Shown here one piece after another: positions 63,456 to 64,000 of a stretch of DNA of 64,000 bases; position 1 is the first letter of the stretch; each line of letters opens with the position of its first letter. Origin of the DNA: Agrobacterium albertimagni AOL15 (GTDB lineage: Bacteria > Pseudomonadota > Alphaproteobacteria > Rhizobiales > Rhizobiaceae); contig NZ_ALJF01000012.1 of NCBI RefSeq assembly GCF_000300855.1, positions 26,388-90,387 of the forward strand, written 5' to 3'. The notes beneath the pieces are model-generated. The model was not told the DNA's origin. It saw nothing but the letters and a program-made list of their open reading frames with translations, and did not search any database. A program made the translations under genes and the position numbers.

Positions 63456-64000
63456 GTGACGCGTCCCCGCGCGGCGACCCTCAACGATCCCCGCCCGGAT
63501 GCGGGGATCGACTTCGATCCGATGACGCTGGTCGATCCCGGCCGTGTCGATCGGGTTTATCGAGCAATCGGGAAAGAGCGGCCTGAACCAGCTTTCGCCG
63601 ATATGCGGCTTGAGCATGGTTCGCTTCAGCGGCCGCCGAGACAGGCTGGCGTCTCCGAGCTTCTTTCGGCCTTTGCCGGGCGAGAGCTTCGGCCAAGCGA
63701 TCTGCTGGCAGAGCTCAAGTCTGCTATTGCGCAATCGCGCAGCGGAGGCGAGGCGGTCTTACGCTTCGTGCCGGATGCCGAGGCGGCGGCGCTCGAGAGC
63801 GATCGCCGCTATGCCGAAGGCAAAGCGCGTCCCCTCGAAGGCATTCCCTTCGGCGTCAAGGACATCATCGATGTCGCCGGTGCCGTGGTGACCTCGGGCT
63901 CCCATTTTACCGGTGACCGCGTCGCGACGTCTGATGCGGCCGTGGTCAGCGCGCTTCGTGCCGCTGGCGCCATTCCCTTCGCCATGACGGCGACCAGAAT
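63456..64000 (+). CDS. Amidase signature family hydrolase (partial, cut by right edge)
   Basis: The frame is open from a GTG at 63456 to the window end (181 codons). The N-terminal 110 residues are helical and charged. Then EGIPFGVKDIIDVAGAVVTSGSHFTGDRVATSDAAVVSALRAAGAIPF gives the catalytic Lys region (GVKD) of the amidase signature; the two catalytic Ser motifs lie beyond the edge. It starts one base after the RutA-like stop, so both are co-translated. It is a second candidate for hydrolysing the ring-opened product, alongside the AtzE-like enzyme. Confidence 0.88.
   Translation, partial: MTRPRAATLNDPRPDAGIDFDPMTLVDPGRVDRVYRAIGKERPEPAFADMRLEHGSLQRPPRQAGVSELLSAFAGRELRPSDLLAELKSAIAQSRSGGEAVLRFVPDAEAAALESDRRYAEGKARPLEGIPFGVKDIIDVAGAVVTSGSHFTGDRVATSDAAVVSALRAAGAIPFAMTATR

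Noticed and set aside
62324..63484. 386-codon minus-strand frame
   Set aside because: Exact antisense shadow of the RutA-like gene.
1..64000. CRISPR arrays, tRNA or rRNA genes, integrase or IS elements
   Set aside because: No regularly spaced repeats, no cloverleaf-like sequence and no transposase motifs were noticed while reading both strands; not searched by computation.

Overview
The window reads as a dense accessory stretch of an alphaproteobacterial genome, most likely Rhizobiales (Rhizobiaceae-like) and possibly a secondary replicon. The reasons are high GC with rhizobial codon use, an ExoY/ExoF/ExoP-style polysaccharide locus, Ugp/Rbs-type ABC uptake operons with GntR, IclR and Crp/Fnr regulators, and tightly overlapping operons (ATGA or GTGA junctions). 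No rRNA, tRNA, CRISPR array or intact insertion sequence was seen. The assignment rests on gene content only.

Region 1 (1-11.5 kb, minus strand): a hybrid PKS-NRPS assembly line read leftwards and cut by the left edge. Order of synthesis is a stand-alone A-PCP loader, then KS-AT-ACP-aminotransferase-C-A-PCP, then a further NRPS starting with a C domain. An amino acid starter extended by malonate and then transaminated at the beta carbon predicts an unusual beta,gamma-diamino acyl unit joined to (by hand-read code) glycine. A Crp/Fnr-type regulator and a 20-bp inverted repeat lie upstream.

Region 2 (12.1-34.5 kb): an exopolysaccharide locus. It has a LuxR-type regulator, a secreted glycosidase-like protein, glycosyltransferases of the GT8, GT4 and GT2 types (including a GT4-GT2 fusion), a Wzy-like polymerase, an ExoY-like priming sugar transferase, two Wzx-like flippases, a TIGR04325-type methyltransferase, a Wzc/ExoP-like co-polymerase and an ExoF-like export protein. 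A 30-residue membrane peptide gene, too short for normal gene calling, lies antisense between the sugar transferase and the first flippase.

Region 3 (35-45 kb): an IclR-controlled operon for uptake and use of an unsaturated uronic acid oligosaccharide, probably pectin derived: GH105-type hydrolase, complete ABC importer and three Gfo/Idh/MocA oxidoreductases.

Region 4 (45-53.5 kb, minus strand): a hydroxamate-type ferri-siderophore uptake operon (FecI sigma, FecR, TonB receptor with STN signalling domain, FhuD, fused FhuB, FhuF-like reductase, FhuC) with long palindromes upstream of fecI.

Region 5 (53.8-64 kb): a pyrimidine-type nitrogen scavenging locus built round a RutA-like monooxygenase and a RutF-like flavin reductase. 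Instead of the usual rutBCDE it carries two amidase-signature enzymes, one with a 67-residue AtzG/GatC-like partner gene hidden by another reading frame, an Rbs-type ABC importer and an MFS transporter. A GntR regulator sits in the middle, and a shared TATGTACG-type motif occurs at all three promoter regions, which argues for one regulon.
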